The notes under the pieces are model-generated. The model worked only from the letters and a program-made list of their open reading frames with translations, was not told where the DNA came from and ran no database searches. From positions 25,230 through 89,229 of the forward strand of contig LUJM01000073.1 in assembly GCA_001689415.1 (NCBI GenBank): DNA of 64,000 nucleotides, given 5' to 3'. Made by a program: the position numbers and the translations under genes. This DNA comes from Bacteroidales bacterium M2 (GTDB taxonomy: Bacteria; Bacteroidota; Bacteroidia; Bacteroidales; Muribaculaceae). Shown here piece by piece: positions 1 to 8,255 of the stretch. The first letter of the stretch is position 1; each line of letters starts with the position of its first letter.

Positions 1-297
1 TAATCACCCCTTAAGTAAACAGCATTGGGATGTTATACCTTCTGAGTCTCTTTCAGTGAGGACGAGATAATGTACGCGGTGCGTACACAATTAAGTTGGA
101 CACATTTAAGATCCTTAATGGCTGTACCGAACTCACTTGCGCGTCAGTTCTACATGGAAATGTGCCGTATAGAGCACTGGTCAACACGTACTCGGAGCAG
201 TTATTTCCTGGATATGCTTGGGCTTCCGGATGTATTCAGCGAGAGCGAACAGGAAACGGCAATACTGAATCAGATTCAATCGACTCGCAGAGGATGT
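1..297. other. intergenic stretch without a recognised gene
   Basis: No reading frame here resembles a known protein. Bases 1-27 carry a copy of the CCTTAAGTAAACAGCATTG repeat, the same one seen as its complement near 62480, including the shared TAATCACC flank. An 86-codon plus-strand frame (70-330) runs antisense into the helicase end and shows no family motif, so I do not call it a gene. Confidence 0.5.
5..27 (+). repeat. CCTTAAGTAAACAG interspersed element, copy 1
   Basis: CCTTAAGTAAACAGCATTG matches, on the opposite strand, the element at 62478-62510 over about 27 bases including flank. Further copies or variants lie near 2658, 54740, 54990, 62625 and 62722. No transposase is next to it. 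Confidence 0.6.
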
Positions 298-2616
298 CTA
301 TTTCTTAGCAAACAACTGCCCCAAGGCTGAGAAAACGGTCTTGACCGTGTCGCGGCTGTCGACAGGTATTTCGATAGTCGTGCGGCCTGTGCGGGCATCG
401 GTCTTGACAAGGCTGTCGAGGAGCGCTTCTGTGCCTTCGGGAGTCGAGAGGGTCTTTGCAAGCTTTCCCAAGAAGGCCATGCCGCTTTCAATCAGTTCTT
501 TGGCTGCCGGAGATTCAGTATTGTGCATACTTGGTTGCTCTTGAGTCTCAGGCTCTGTTTCTACTATCGGGGCGGGTGCGTCGGCTTTTTCGTCCAATAC
601 TTCGGCAAGGGCCTCTGTCACGCGAGTGAGGCGTGCGTCGTCGAGGGTTATCTGATCGTCGCCGCCGTCGAGGACGCCTGCAAAGAGGTTTGACTTGAAG
701 TTTAGAGTCGAAAGCATCCGCTCCTCGATTGTGCCTGCTGCGATGAGGTTGATAACCTGCACTCGGCGTCGCTGTCCGATGCGGAATATACGAGCAATGC
801 GCTGCTCGAGCACGGCCGGATTCCACGGCAGGTCGAGGTTGATTATCACCGACGCGCTCTGCAGGTTGAGGCCGGTGCTGCCTGCGTCGGTCGAGAGGAA
901 CACATGAGTGTCGCAGTCGTTGGCGAATCGCTCGGTCATGGAGCCACGTTTTGCCGAGGGCACACCGCCGTGGAGGTACTCGTAGCCAATGCCTTCGCGC
1001 TCCAATTCCTCTCCTACGATACGTGTCATGCGTTCCCACTGGCTGAAAATCACCACCTTTTCGTTTCCGTTGTCGATAGCGTCCTTTACGAGCTGCACCG
1101 CCTCGGCCACCTTTGTGTCGTAGCGCGAACGCTGGTCGAGGATGTATGTGCTGTCGCATACCATGCGCATCTGTCCCAAGGTCAGCAAGAGCCGCTTGCG
1201 GTCTTTCTCGGACAGGAATCTGTGACGCTGCCATTTCATTACCAACTGAGCGACAGTGCTGCGGCATTCGTCGTGTATGGCCTGCTGCTCTTTGGTCATA
1301 GGCACGAAGAGCATCTGGTCGGAGCGAGCGGGGAGCTGCAGGGCGACATCGGCTTTGCGGCGACGTATCATGCAGTTTTTGAGCCGATCGCCTACCATGT
1401 TGAGATTTCGGTAGCCGGTTACTTTGCCTGAAGGGGTAGATACTACGGTGCTGTTGACAAATTCGTGGTACGGGCCGAGTGCGTACTGGTCGACAAACTG
1501 CATGATAGAGTAGAGCTCGTCGAGTTTGTTTTCGAGCGGGGTGCCGGATAGGATTACAGCGTATTCGCTGTCGATTCGCCGGGCGGCCTGTGCAATCTGA
1601 GTGTTCCAGTTTTTGAGTCGCTGCACTTCGTCCATGATGAGGATGTCGGCATGTAGCGAGCCGAGGGCCTTGATATCGTTGGCGAGGGTGTGGTACGAAA
1701 CTATTTTATAGAACGTGTCGGCTTTGTATAGTTCGCGCCTGTGAGTGTGGATTCCCTCAACTACAGTAACGTCGCTGTCGGTGAAACGCTCTATTTCGCG
1801 TTTCCACTGGTATTTTAGCGATGTCGGGCAAACGATAAGGGCCGAAGATACCATGCTGCGTGCTTTGAGCAATTCGGCAGTTCCTATGGCCTGGAGAGTC
1901 TTGCCGAGGCCCATTTCATCGGCAATAAGGCTTCGGCCTGCGCCGAAAGCGAAGCGTATGCCGTCGATTTGATATGGATAAAGCGTGGTCTTGACAACAG
2001 AGCCAATCTCGTCGTCGCTCATCTGCGCCACGAGCTGACGGCGGCGACGGCTGTCACGTTCGTCGAGGATAAGGCTCAGGGCATCGCTGCTGACATATAG
2101 CCTGGGGTCGAATCTCTTTGCCTGCTCGATAAACGAAGGCAGCTCGGGCACCATGCCGGGAACGGCAAAGAAATCGTCGTCGAAGTATCGCATCGCTACC
2201 ATGCTCAGAGCCTCGGTATTTGTATTTCCGGGCCTGAAACGCAGCCTTCGGCCACCGATGTAGCAAACGTCGATGCTCGAGTTTCGAGGCATCTTGGTGT
2301 CGGGGGTGCGTCCTTTGCTGTTGAGCCATTGCGCCACGGCCTCGATATGTTTGCAGGTGCCGAGGCCGTTTGTGCGGAAGTCCATGCAGTCGCAACTGTT
2401 CCAGCTACTTGCAATGCCGTGGTATATCACGCGGTAGTTGCGTCTTGTCTTGGCATTGTTAACTGAGAAACACCCCGGCACGTTCTTGTCGGGAATATCT
2501 GCAATTACGAAGCCCCCCTTCTTGGCGGCTTGTTCGCGAAGACGTATCTGCCACTGCGACAGCGATACACCTTCGGGGCATGATGTGGGCGACAGGGTCG
2601 GCGACTGTTTTGCCAT
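298..2616 (-). CDS. SWIM zinc-finger SNF2-family helicase
   Basis: Predicted Swi2/Snf2-type ATP-dependent DNA translocase of 772 residues. Residues about 61-98 form a SWIM zinc finger (CDC, then CKH). The first helicase lobe has Walker A DEMGLGKTLQ near residue 235 and the box II variant DEVQ in place of DEAH. The second lobe starts around FSQWERM and includes the arginine-finger-like region QRIARIFRIGQRRRV. The roughly 130-residue C-terminal tail is acidic to mixed and has no motif I know. It stands alone, with no methyltransferase or nuclease partner visible, so its role (chromosome maintenance or defence) cannot be told. The start ATG at 2616 gives the full N-terminus. Repeat elements lie on both sides (5-27 and 2656-2672). 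Confidence 0.9.
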   Translation of the reverse strand: MAKQSPTLSPTSCPEGVSLSQWQIRLREQAAKKGGFVIADIPDKNVPGCFSVNNAKTRRNYRVIYHGIASSWNSCDCMDFRTNGLGTCKHIEAVAQWLNSKGRTPDTKMPRNSSIDVCYIGGRRLRFRPGNTNTEALSMVAMRYFDDDFFAVPGMVPELPSFIEQAKRFDPRLYVSSDALSLILDERDSRRRRQLVAQMSDDEIGSVVKTTLYPYQIDGIRFAFGAGRSLIADEMGLGKTLQAIGTAELLKARSMVSSALIVCPTSLKYQWKREIERFTDSDVTVVEGIHTHRRELYKADTFYKIVSYHTLANDIKALGSLHADILIMDEVQRLKNWNTQIAQAARRIDSEYAVILSGTPLENKLDELYSIMQFVDQYALGPYHEFVNSTVVSTPSGKVTGYRNLNMVGDRLKNCMIRRRKADVALQLPARSDQMLFVPMTKEQQAIHDECRSTVAQLVMKWQRHRFLSEKDRKRLLLTLGQMRMVCDSTYILDQRSRYDTKVAEAVQLVKDAIDNGNEKVVIFSQWERMTRIVGEELEREGIGYEYLHGGVPSAKRGSMTERFANDCDTHVFLSTDAGSTGLNLQSASVIINLDLPWNPAVLEQRIARIFRIGQRRRVQVINLIAAGTIEERMLSTLNFKSNLFAGVLDGGDDQITLDDARLTRVTEALAEVLDEKADAPAPIVETEPETQEQPSMHNTESPAAKELIESGMAFLGKLAKTLSTPEGTEALLDSLVKTDARTGRTTIEIPVDSRDTVKTVFSALGQLFAKK

Positions 2617-2643
2617 GGATTAAGGTGTTATAATTAATTGAGT

Positions 2644-2686
2644 TTCGCAAGTTGATGCCCTTAAGTAAACAGGTCGAACTTGCGAA
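2644..2686. repeat. inverted repeat enclosing CCTTAAGTAAACAG element, copy 2
   Basis: TTCGCAAGTT (2644-2653) pairs perfectly with AACTTGCGAA (2677-2686). The 23-base loop holds CCCTTAAGTAAACAGG, another copy of the interspersed element. Confidence 0.65.
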
Positions 2687-2695
2687 TCTTTAGTA

Positions 2696-2733
2696 ATTAA
2701 TTGAGTCCGCTTCGGAAAGCGGACTCAATTAAT
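2696..2733 (-). terminator. hairpin terminator after the FKBP operon
   Basis: ATTAATTGAGTCCGCT (2696-2711) and AGCGGACTCAATTAAT (2718-2733) form a perfect 16-bp stem with a 6-base loop, just past the stop of the FKBP gene at 2753. No long T-run follows, only AT-rich sequence, so the termination role is inferred from position. Confidence 0.7.
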
Positions 2734-2752
2734 ATGTGGGCTTTATGTGTTA

Positions 2753-3625
2753 TTATTGGATGTCGAGCAGTTCAACCTCGAAAATCAGAGTTTCGTTGGG
2801 CTGGATGCTTCCGTCGGGTGTTCCGTTAGCGCCATAAGCGAGGTCGGCGGGCATAACGAGAGTAGCCTTGCCACCCTTACCGAGCAGCATGAGACCTTCG
2901 CGGAAACCGGGAACGACACCCTGGAGGTTGAAGGTTGCAGGGCCGCGGCCTTCACTGCTGTCAAATACTTCGCCGTTGATGTGCTTGCCGGTGTAGTTGA
3001 CAACTACGGTAGCGTTCTCGGCGGGAGTAGGAGCTTCGCCGGCGTTCTCGATAAGGTATGTGAGACCTGTAGCAGTGGTGTTTGCCTCGGCGTTTTCAGC
3101 CTTGAATTTCTCTACGTATTCCTTACCGGCCTTAACGTTGTCGTTGTCAGCCTTCGAACGTTCGTGAGCAGCGTCGAGCTCGGCCTGAGCCTGGTCAATT
3201 GCACGCTGATAGAGAACGCGGAAGTTGTCGCTCTTAGTAGAGAGAGTGCCGAAGTTTACAGAGTCGTTGAGGAAAGCGCCTTTGAAAGCGTTCATCACGG
3301 CCACACGGTCGATCTTTATGCCTTGCTCTTCCATTTGAGCGAGCTCTGCCGACATCTTGAGAGCAACCTGCATACCCATTTGAGAGTTCTGGCTGTTGTC
3401 GGCACCGAAAACGATCTGCATGCCGCGGAGGAATGCCTCTTTATCTGATTTTTCGTTGTCTTGGAAACGAGCGAAGTCAGCGTTGATCATCGAGCCTACA
3501 TAGTCGCCGTAAGCAGTCGACACAGAGTCGGTTGCAGTCTTGCAAGAGTTGTCGGCGCATTTGTCGCAGGCGGTGAATGCAGCAGCCATGCTGACAGCGG
3601 CAACGCCCATTAAAATCTTTTTCAT
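2753..3625 (-). CDS. FKBP-type peptidyl-prolyl isomerase, lipoprotein
   Basis: 290-residue prolyl cis-trans isomerase that should fold proteins in the cell envelope. The N-terminus is a lipoprotein signal (FTAC, lipid-modified Cys20). An FKBP-N dimerisation-type helical region covers about 40-165. The C-terminal FKBP domain (about 205-290) has the typical YTGKHINGEVFDSS stretch and ends IFEVELLDI. It is the last of three consecutive FKBP genes on the minus strand, 7 bases after the middle one, so it is probably cotranscribed. Substrates cannot be told from sequence. Confidence 0.92.
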   Translation of the reverse strand: MKKILMGVAAVSMAAAFTACDKCADNSCKTATDSVSTAYGDYVGSMINADFARFQDNEKSDKEAFLRGMQIVFGADNSQNSQMGMQVALKMSAELAQMEEQGIKIDRVAVMNAFKGAFLNDSVNFGTLSTKSDNFRVLYQRAIDQAQAELDAAHERSKADNDNVKAGKEYVEKFKAENAEANTTATGLTYLIENAGEAPTPAENATVVVNYTGKHINGEVFDSSEGRGPATFNLQGVVPGFREGLMLLGKGGKATLVMPADLAYGANGTPDGSIQPNETLIFEVELLDIQ

Positions 3626-3632
3626 ATCTTTT

Positions 3633-4286
3633 TTAGTATAATGTTATATCAAATTGCAGAGCGCAGTTTGGCGGTATCACGCCTTGTACGCCATGTTCGC
3701 CATAGGCCGCCGCCGCAGGCAATGTGAGAATGTATCTTCCGCCTCGCTGCATGTGAGTCAGCCCTTCTGTCATACCGGCAACAAACTGGCTGACGGGGCT
3801 GTCGATAGGCTCGTCGTCGTCGCTCATAGAGTCGAAAACCGTACCGTCGGGCAGTTTGCCGGTATATCGCATTTTCACGCGGTCGTTGCGAGTGAGTTCG
3901 GGGCCATTACCGGCAGAGACAGTCTCTACAACCACACCCGACGGCAGTAGCAAAGCGCCCGGGGCTTTGGCAGCGTTTGCAAGCAAGAGGGCGCTCTCCT
4001 CGATTATAACGGCGTTTGCAGCGGCATCGATAATGGCGAAGGCCCGGTCTTGCGCGGCGGGGTCGTAGGGCAGAGTCATTTCTTGAGCAATCAGCTGCAT
4101 GACCTTGGCGGAGTCAACTTCGAGCCCTGTCGAGCGGATGTCGCCGAGCCCGTTTGCAAAGGCCATTTTGAATTGCGAGGCAAAGAACACCGCAACGGCC
4201 CTGTCGAGCGAATCGGCTGTCGCCGTACGGGCATAAAGACCCTGCACGGCGGCAACGAGCACTAACAGAAGGCAGAAACGACGCAT
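3633..4286 (-). CDS. secreted FKBP-type peptidyl-prolyl isomerase
   Basis: 217-residue FKBP protein with an N-terminal signal peptide (MRRFCLLLVLVAAVQGLYA) and no lipobox cysteine. The N-terminal half is helical and diverged. The FKBP domain covers about 120-217, with YTGKLPDGTVFDS and a PPNCALQFDITLY end. I chose the ATG at 4286 because it begins the signal peptide and overlaps the upstream stop as TGATG; the open frame runs further 5' but only as antisense-like sequence inside the upstream gene. The active-site strand is less typical than in its two neighbours, so activity is less sure. Confidence 0.88.
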   Translation of the reverse strand: MRRFCLLLVLVAAVQGLYARTATADSLDRAVAVFFASQFKMAFANGLGDIRSTGLEVDSAKVMQLIAQEMTLPYDPAAQDRAFAIIDAAANAVIIEESALLLANAAKAPGALLLPSGVVVETVSAGNGPELTRNDRVKMRYTGKLPDGTVFDSMSDDDEPIDSPVSQFVAGMTEGLTHMQRGGRYILTLPAAAAYGEHGVQGVIPPNCALQFDITLY

Positions 4287-4915
4287 CAGGCCTTGGGATT
4301 GACTTCGAGTAGTTCGACGTCGAAAATCAGAGTCTGGTTCGGGCCGATAACGCCACCTGCACCCTGGGGACCGTATGCGAGCTGCGAGGGGATGAACAGG
4401 CGCCATTTAGCACCGGGTTTCATCAGCTGCAGAGCCTCAACCCAGCCGGGGATAACCTGGGTAACGCCGAAAGTAGCGGGCTGGCCACGGTCAACCGACG
4501 AGTCAAATACAGTGCCGTCGATTAGCTTGCCGGTGTAGTGTACCTTTACGGTATCGCTTTCTTTGGGGCATTCGCCCTCGCCTGCTTCGATTACTTCGTA
4601 CTGAAGTCCTGAGGGAAGGGTGTTGACTTCGGCGCGTTTTCCGTTGGCATCGAGGAATTCTTTTCCTGCTTTTTCGTTAACTTCGGCCATAGCGGCAGCT
4701 TCGGCTTCCTGTTTCTTCTGAAGTTCGGTAAAGAACTCCTGTATTGTGGCTTTAGCTTCGTCGTAAGTCATTTTGGGTTGTTCGCCATAGAAAACGGCGG
4801 CAACGCCGTCGGCGAAATCCTGTACCTGTATTGATTCGATACCCGAGCTACGGAAGTTATTGCCCATGCTCAGACCGAGAGCATAGCTCAGGCGGTCAAA
4901 TTCTTTCTTGTCCAT
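4286..4915 (-). CDS. FKBP-type peptidyl-prolyl isomerase
   Basis: 209-residue FKBP isomerase, first gene of the three-gene set. It has no signal peptide, so it is probably cytoplasmic, unlike the next two. An FKBP-N helical domain spans about 1-100. The catalytic domain (about 105-205) has YTGKLIDGTVFDSS, QVIPGWVEALQLM and YGPQGAGGVIGPNQTL, close to FkpA/FklB proteins. Its stop codon overlaps the next start (TGATG), which points to translational coupling. A TAACTTTG -7 box lies upstream at 4984-4991. Confidence 0.93.
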   Translation of the reverse strand: MDKKEFDRLSYALGLSMGNNFRSSGIESIQVQDFADGVAAVFYGEQPKMTYDEAKATIQEFFTELQKKQEAEAAAMAEVNEKAGKEFLDANGKRAEVNTLPSGLQYEVIEAGEGECPKESDTVKVHYTGKLIDGTVFDSSVDRGQPATFGVTQVIPGWVEALQLMKPGAKWRLFIPSQLAYGPQGAGGVIGPNQTLIFDVELLEVNPKA

Positions 4916-4983
4916 GTTTTATATCAGTTATTTTAGTTTCGTTAGTAGTATTCCTGATTATAGTTATAAATACTAAGGAATAA

Positions 4984-4991
4984 CAAAGTTA
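4984..4991 (-). promoter_or_regulatory. -7 box of the FKBP operon
   Basis: The minus strand reads TAACTTTG, the Bacteroidota -7 motif TAnnTTTG, about 70 bases before the first FKBP start. A clear -33 TTTG is not seen at the usual distance. Confidence 0.5.
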
Positions 4992-5012
4992 AGCGCTTGA
5001 AAGTTCGAGTGC

Positions 5013-6800
5013 TTAGTCGAGTTTCAGCACAGCGAGGAATGCCTTTTGGGGCACTTCTACCGAGCCGATCTGCTTCATGCGCTTCTTGCCTTTCTTCTGT
5101 TTTTCGAGCAGTTTGCGTTTACGCGATATATCACCGCCGTAGCACTTGGCAGTCACATCCTTGCGGACGGCCTTGATAGTTTCGCGGGCAACGATTTTGG
5201 CACCGATAGCAGCCTGCACGGCAATGTCGAACTGCTGTCGCGGAATTAGCTCCTTGAGTTTTTCGCACATTCGACGACCGAAGCTTACGGCGTTGTCCAT
5301 GTGAGTGAGGGTAGAGAGAGCGTCGACGCTTTCGCCGTTTAGCAGGATGTCGAGTTTGACGAGCTTGCTCTCGCGGAAGTCGTGGATATGGTAGTCGAAC
5401 GACGCGTATCCCTTCGAGATACTTTTGAGTTTGTCGTAGAAGTCAATCACGATTTCGCCCAGCGGCATGTCGAAAATCAGCTCCATGCGGTTACCCGATA
5501 TATATTCCTGCTTCACCAACTCGCCTCGTTTGCCCAGACACAGGGTCATAATGGGGCCGATGAAGTCACTTGTCGTAATCACCGATGCGCGTATATACGG
5601 CTCTTCGATGTGGTCGATGAGGGTGGGGTCGGGTAGTCCTGAGGGGTTATGTACCTCGAGCATTTCGCCGCGCTTGTCGTATACGTGGTAGCTAACGTTT
5701 GGCACGGTGGTAATCACGTCCATATCGAATTCGCGTCCGAGGCGTTCCTGTATGATTTCCATATGGAGCAGACCTAAGAAACCGCATCGGAAACCGAAGC
5801 CGAGTGCTTGCGATGATTCGGGCGAGAAGGTTAGCGATGCATCATTGAGCTGCAGCTTTTCGAGCGATGCACGCAGGTTTTCGAAGTCCTCGGTCTCGAT
5901 CGGGTATACACCGGCGAATACCATTGGCTTAACTTCCTCGAAACCGTCGATAGCCTCGCTGCACGGGCGACCCACATGGGTGATAGTATCGCCCACGCGC
6001 ACCTCGCGGCTGGTCTTGATGCCCGAGATAATGTATCCTACGTTGCCTGCCGACAGCTCCTTGCGGGGCTGCATGTCGAGCTTGAGGATGCCTATTTCGT
6101 CGGCGTGGTATTCCTTGCCGGTCGAAACGAATTTTACGAAATCGTTGGTGCGGATAGTGCCGTTGACGATTTTGTAATAAGCTATGATGCCTCGGAATGG
6201 GTTGAAAACCGAGTCGAAAATCAAAGCCTGGAGAGGGGCGGACGGGTCGCCTTGAGGAGCCGGTACGCGTTCAATTATTGCACGCAGAATATCCTGCACG
6301 CCCAAGCCGGTCTTGCCGCTGGCACGTATAATCTCCTCGCGTTTGCAACCGAGCAGATCGATGATTTCGTCTTCTACCTCTTCGGGATTCGCCGAGGGCA
6401 GGTCGCACTTGTTGAGCACCGGTATAATCTCGAGGTTATTGTCGATAGCCATGTAGAGGTTCGAGATTGTCTGTGCCTGTACGCCCTGCGAAGCGTCGAC
6501 AATCAGCAGCGCACCCTCGCAAGCAGCGATAGAGCGCGATACCTCGTAGGAGAAGTCGACGTGTCCCGGGGTGTCGATGAGGTTGAGTGTATAGTCTTCG
6601 CCGTCGAGATTATAGTTCATCTGAATGGCGTGACTCTTGATAGTGATGCCGCGTTCGCGCTCGAGGTCCATATCGTCGAGCACCTGGGCCTCCATGTCCT
6701 TGGCGGAAACGGTGTTGGTATATTCGAGCAGACGGTCGGCCAGGGTGGATTTACCGTGGTCGATGTGTGCTATTATGCAGAAATTGCGTATTCTTTTCAT
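5013..6800 (-). CDS. lepA: elongation factor 4 (LepA), ribosome back-translocase
   Basis: 595-residue translational GTPase, the normal length for LepA/EF4, which acts on stalled or mistranslocated ribosomes. The GTPase domain opens with G1 AHIDHGKST at residues 11-19, then DTPGHVDF (about 77) and NKCD (about 130). The elongation-factor domain II, the EF-G-like domain ([14 protein letters not shown]) and the LepA-specific C-terminal domain rich in basic residues ([17 protein letters not shown]) follow in the expected order. It is divergent from the export operon. Its promoter at 6817-6849 is well formed. Confidence 0.98.
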   Translation of the reverse strand: MKRIRNFCIIAHIDHGKSTLADRLLEYTNTVSAKDMEAQVLDDMDLERERGITIKSHAIQMNYNLDGEDYTLNLIDTPGHVDFSYEVSRSIAACEGALLIVDASQGVQAQTISNLYMAIDNNLEIIPVLNKCDLPSANPEEVEDEIIDLLGCKREEIIRASGKTGLGVQDILRAIIERVPAPQGDPSAPLQALIFDSVFNPFRGIIAYYKIVNGTIRTNDFVKFVSTGKEYHADEIGILKLDMQPRKELSAGNVGYIISGIKTSREVRVGDTITHVGRPCSEAIDGFEEVKPMVFAGVYPIETEDFENLRASLEKLQLNDASLTFSPESSQALGFGFRCGFLGLLHMEIIQERLGREFDMDVITTVPNVSYHVYDKRGEMLEVHNPSGLPDPTLIDHIEEPYIRASVITTSDFIGPIMTLCLGKRGELVKQEYISGNRMELIFDMPLGEIVIDFYDKLKSISKGYASFDYHIHDFRESKLVKLDILLNGESVDALSTLTHMDNAVSFGRRMCEKLKELIPRQQFDIAVQAAIGAKIVARETIKAVRKDVTAKCYGGDISRKRKLLEKQKKGKKRMKQIGSVEVPQKAFLAVLKLD

Positions 6801-6816
6801 TCGAGTATATTTATTG

Positions 6817-6849
6817 CAAAATTACGAAAAAAACTCCCAATCTGCAAAA
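6817..6849 (-). promoter_or_regulatory. lepA promoter
   Basis: On the minus strand TTTTG (6849-6845), a 20-base spacer, then TAATTTTG (6824-6817) match the Bacteroidota -33/-7 promoter. The start codon is at 6800, so the leader is very short. Confidence 0.7.
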
Positions 6850-6884
6850 TATGGATTCATTGTGTCGGGAGTTGAGGACAGTAG

Positions 6885-6910
6885 CGGACAAAGTTGTCCG
6901 ATATCGGACA
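6885..6910. promoter_or_regulatory. overlapping TGTCC/GGACA palindromes, likely activator sites
   Basis: TGTCCGATATCGGACA (6895-6910) is a perfect 16-base palindrome. The adjacent CGGACA-AAGT-TGTCCG (6885-6900) is a second inverted repeat sharing its half-site. Such arrays suit a dimeric enhancer-binding protein. The NtrC-type regulator at 15682 is the obvious candidate; this link is inference. Confidence 0.6.
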
Positions 6911-6953
6911 GTGTGTGGTTTGGCATTGCGTTGATTTGCAGCGCTTTAGTGTT

Positions 6954-6970
6954 TTGGCACGATATGTGAT
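6954..6970 (+). promoter_or_regulatory. candidate sigma-54 promoter of the export operon
   Basis: TTGGCACGATATGTGAT matches the -24 element TGGCAC fully, with the right spacing to a weak -12 element (GTGA where TTGC is usual). It lies about 40 bases before the adaptor start and 45-70 bases after the palindromes. The missing C at -12 keeps confidence low. Confidence 0.4.
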
Positions 6971-7007
6971 ACAATATCGGCATCGAAAAGAAATAGTTTT
7001 TATACCC

Positions 7008-8255
7008 ATGGATAGAGAATTATCGAAAGAAGAACGTAACTCGCTTCGGCGCAAGAAACTTATGCCCTATGTTATCGGCATTGTGGCTTTCGCGGGTCTT
7101 GTTGTGTTTCTGATGTTTCTGCTTCGTCAGAGTGTCAAACGCGACAACCTGCTTGTGGCCACTGTCGATACCGGCGTAATCGAGACCTCGGTGTCGGCAT
7201 CTGGAAGCATAGTGCCCGCCTTTGAGGAAATCATAAACTCACCTATCAACAGCCGCATTATCGAGGTCTACTGCAAGGCCGGCGACAGTGTAGATGCCGG
7301 TACACCGCTGCTGAGGCTCGACCTGCAAAGCACCGAGACCGAGCTAAACAAGATAAAAGACCAAATCGAAATGAAGCGCTACGAACTCGAGCAGCAGCGT
7401 GTGAACAACTCCACCCGCATGAGCGACCTCGAGATGCAGGTCAAGGTCAAGGAAATGGCCGTGAACCGCCTCGAAGTAGAGCTACGCAACGAGCGCTATC
7501 TCGACAGCCTTGGCTCGGGCACCGGCGACCGTGTTCGCCAGGCCGAACTCGCCTACAATACCGGGCGCCTCGAGCTGGAGCAACTACGCCAGAAATACGA
7601 AAACGAAATCAAGGTTGCCGATGCAGGCCTGAGAGTCAAGAGCCTCGATATCAACATTGCAGGCAAGAACCTCGGTGAGCTCAGCCGTACCCTCGACGAT
7701 GCCCGCATCCGGGCACCGCGCAAGGCGACCCTTACCTATGTCAACGACCAGATAGGCCAGAAAGTGAGCGAGGGCGAGCGTATAGCCATTATATCCGACC
7801 TGAGCCATTTCAAGATCGACGGCGAGATAGCCGATGCCTTTGGCGATAAAATCGGCATAGGCTCTAAGGCCGTGGTAAAGATTGGTCGCGAGCGAATGTC
7901 CGGCACGGTGATAAACGTCACCCCCTTGTCGCGCAACGGCGTGATATCGTTTTCGGTACGCCTCGACGATAATTCCAATCCACGCCTACGCTCGGGCATC
8001 AAGAGCGAGGTCTACATTCTTTGCGATGTGATAGAAGATGCGGTTCGAATCAAAAACGGGTCGTACTACACCGGGCCGGGCTCGTACGAGATGTTCGTGT
8101 TCGACGGCGACGACCGCATGGTCAAGCGTACCGTGCGCCTTGGCGACAGCAACTATGAATACGTAGAAGTACTCGACGGCCTCGTCCCCGGCGACCGCGT
8201 GGCAATCAACGATATGAAGCATTACAACAACTACACCAGCTTGAAGGTAAAATGA
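7008..8255 (+). CDS. HlyD/MacA-type periplasmic adaptor subunit
   Basis: 415-residue membrane fusion protein linking the inner-membrane ABC permeases to the outer-membrane channel. It has one N-terminal membrane segment (about 20-40), a barrel-sandwich/lipoyl half (NSPINSRIIEVYCKAGDSVDAGTPLLRLD), a long coiled-coil hairpin (about 100-230) rich in E, L, K and R, and C-terminal beta domains. The ATG at 7008 was chosen because the membrane segment then sits at the usual place; an upstream in-frame start at 6894 would translate the palindrome region. Its stop overlaps the next start (ATGA). It is the first gene of a seven-gene export operon. The cargo is unknown. Confidence 0.93.
   Translation: MDRELSKEERNSLRRKKLMPYVIGIVAFAGLVVFLMFLLRQSVKRDNLLVATVDTGVIETSVSASGSIVPAFEEIINSPINSRIIEVYCKAGDSVDAGTPLLRLDLQSTETELNKIKDQIEMKRYELEQQRVNNSTRMSDLEMQVKVKEMAVNRLEVELRNERYLDSLGSGTGDRVRQAELAYNTGRLELEQLRQKYENEIKVADAGLRVKSLDINIAGKNLGELSRTLDDARIRAPRKATLTYVNDQIGQKVSEGERIAIISDLSHFKIDGEIADAFGDKIGIGSKAVVKIGRERMSGTVINVTPLSRNGVISFSVRLDDNSNPRLRSGIKSEVYILCDVIEDAVRIKNGSYYTGPGSYEMFVFDGDDRMVKRTVRLGDSNYEYVEVLDGLVPGDRVAINDMKHYNNYTSLKVK

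Noticed and set aside
91..110. TTAAGTTGGACACA as end of an insertion sequence, with the similar TGTGTCCAACTAA near 62444
   Set aside because: The match is short, no transposase lies near either site, and no target duplication is visible.
70..330. 86-codon plus-strand frame at the left edge
   Set aside because: It has no family motif or signal, and its end is antisense to the helicase gene; the start lies in repeat-rich sequence.
5976..6875. 299-codon plus-strand frame opposite lepA
   Set aside because: Shadow of the LepA reading frame; LepA is unambiguous.
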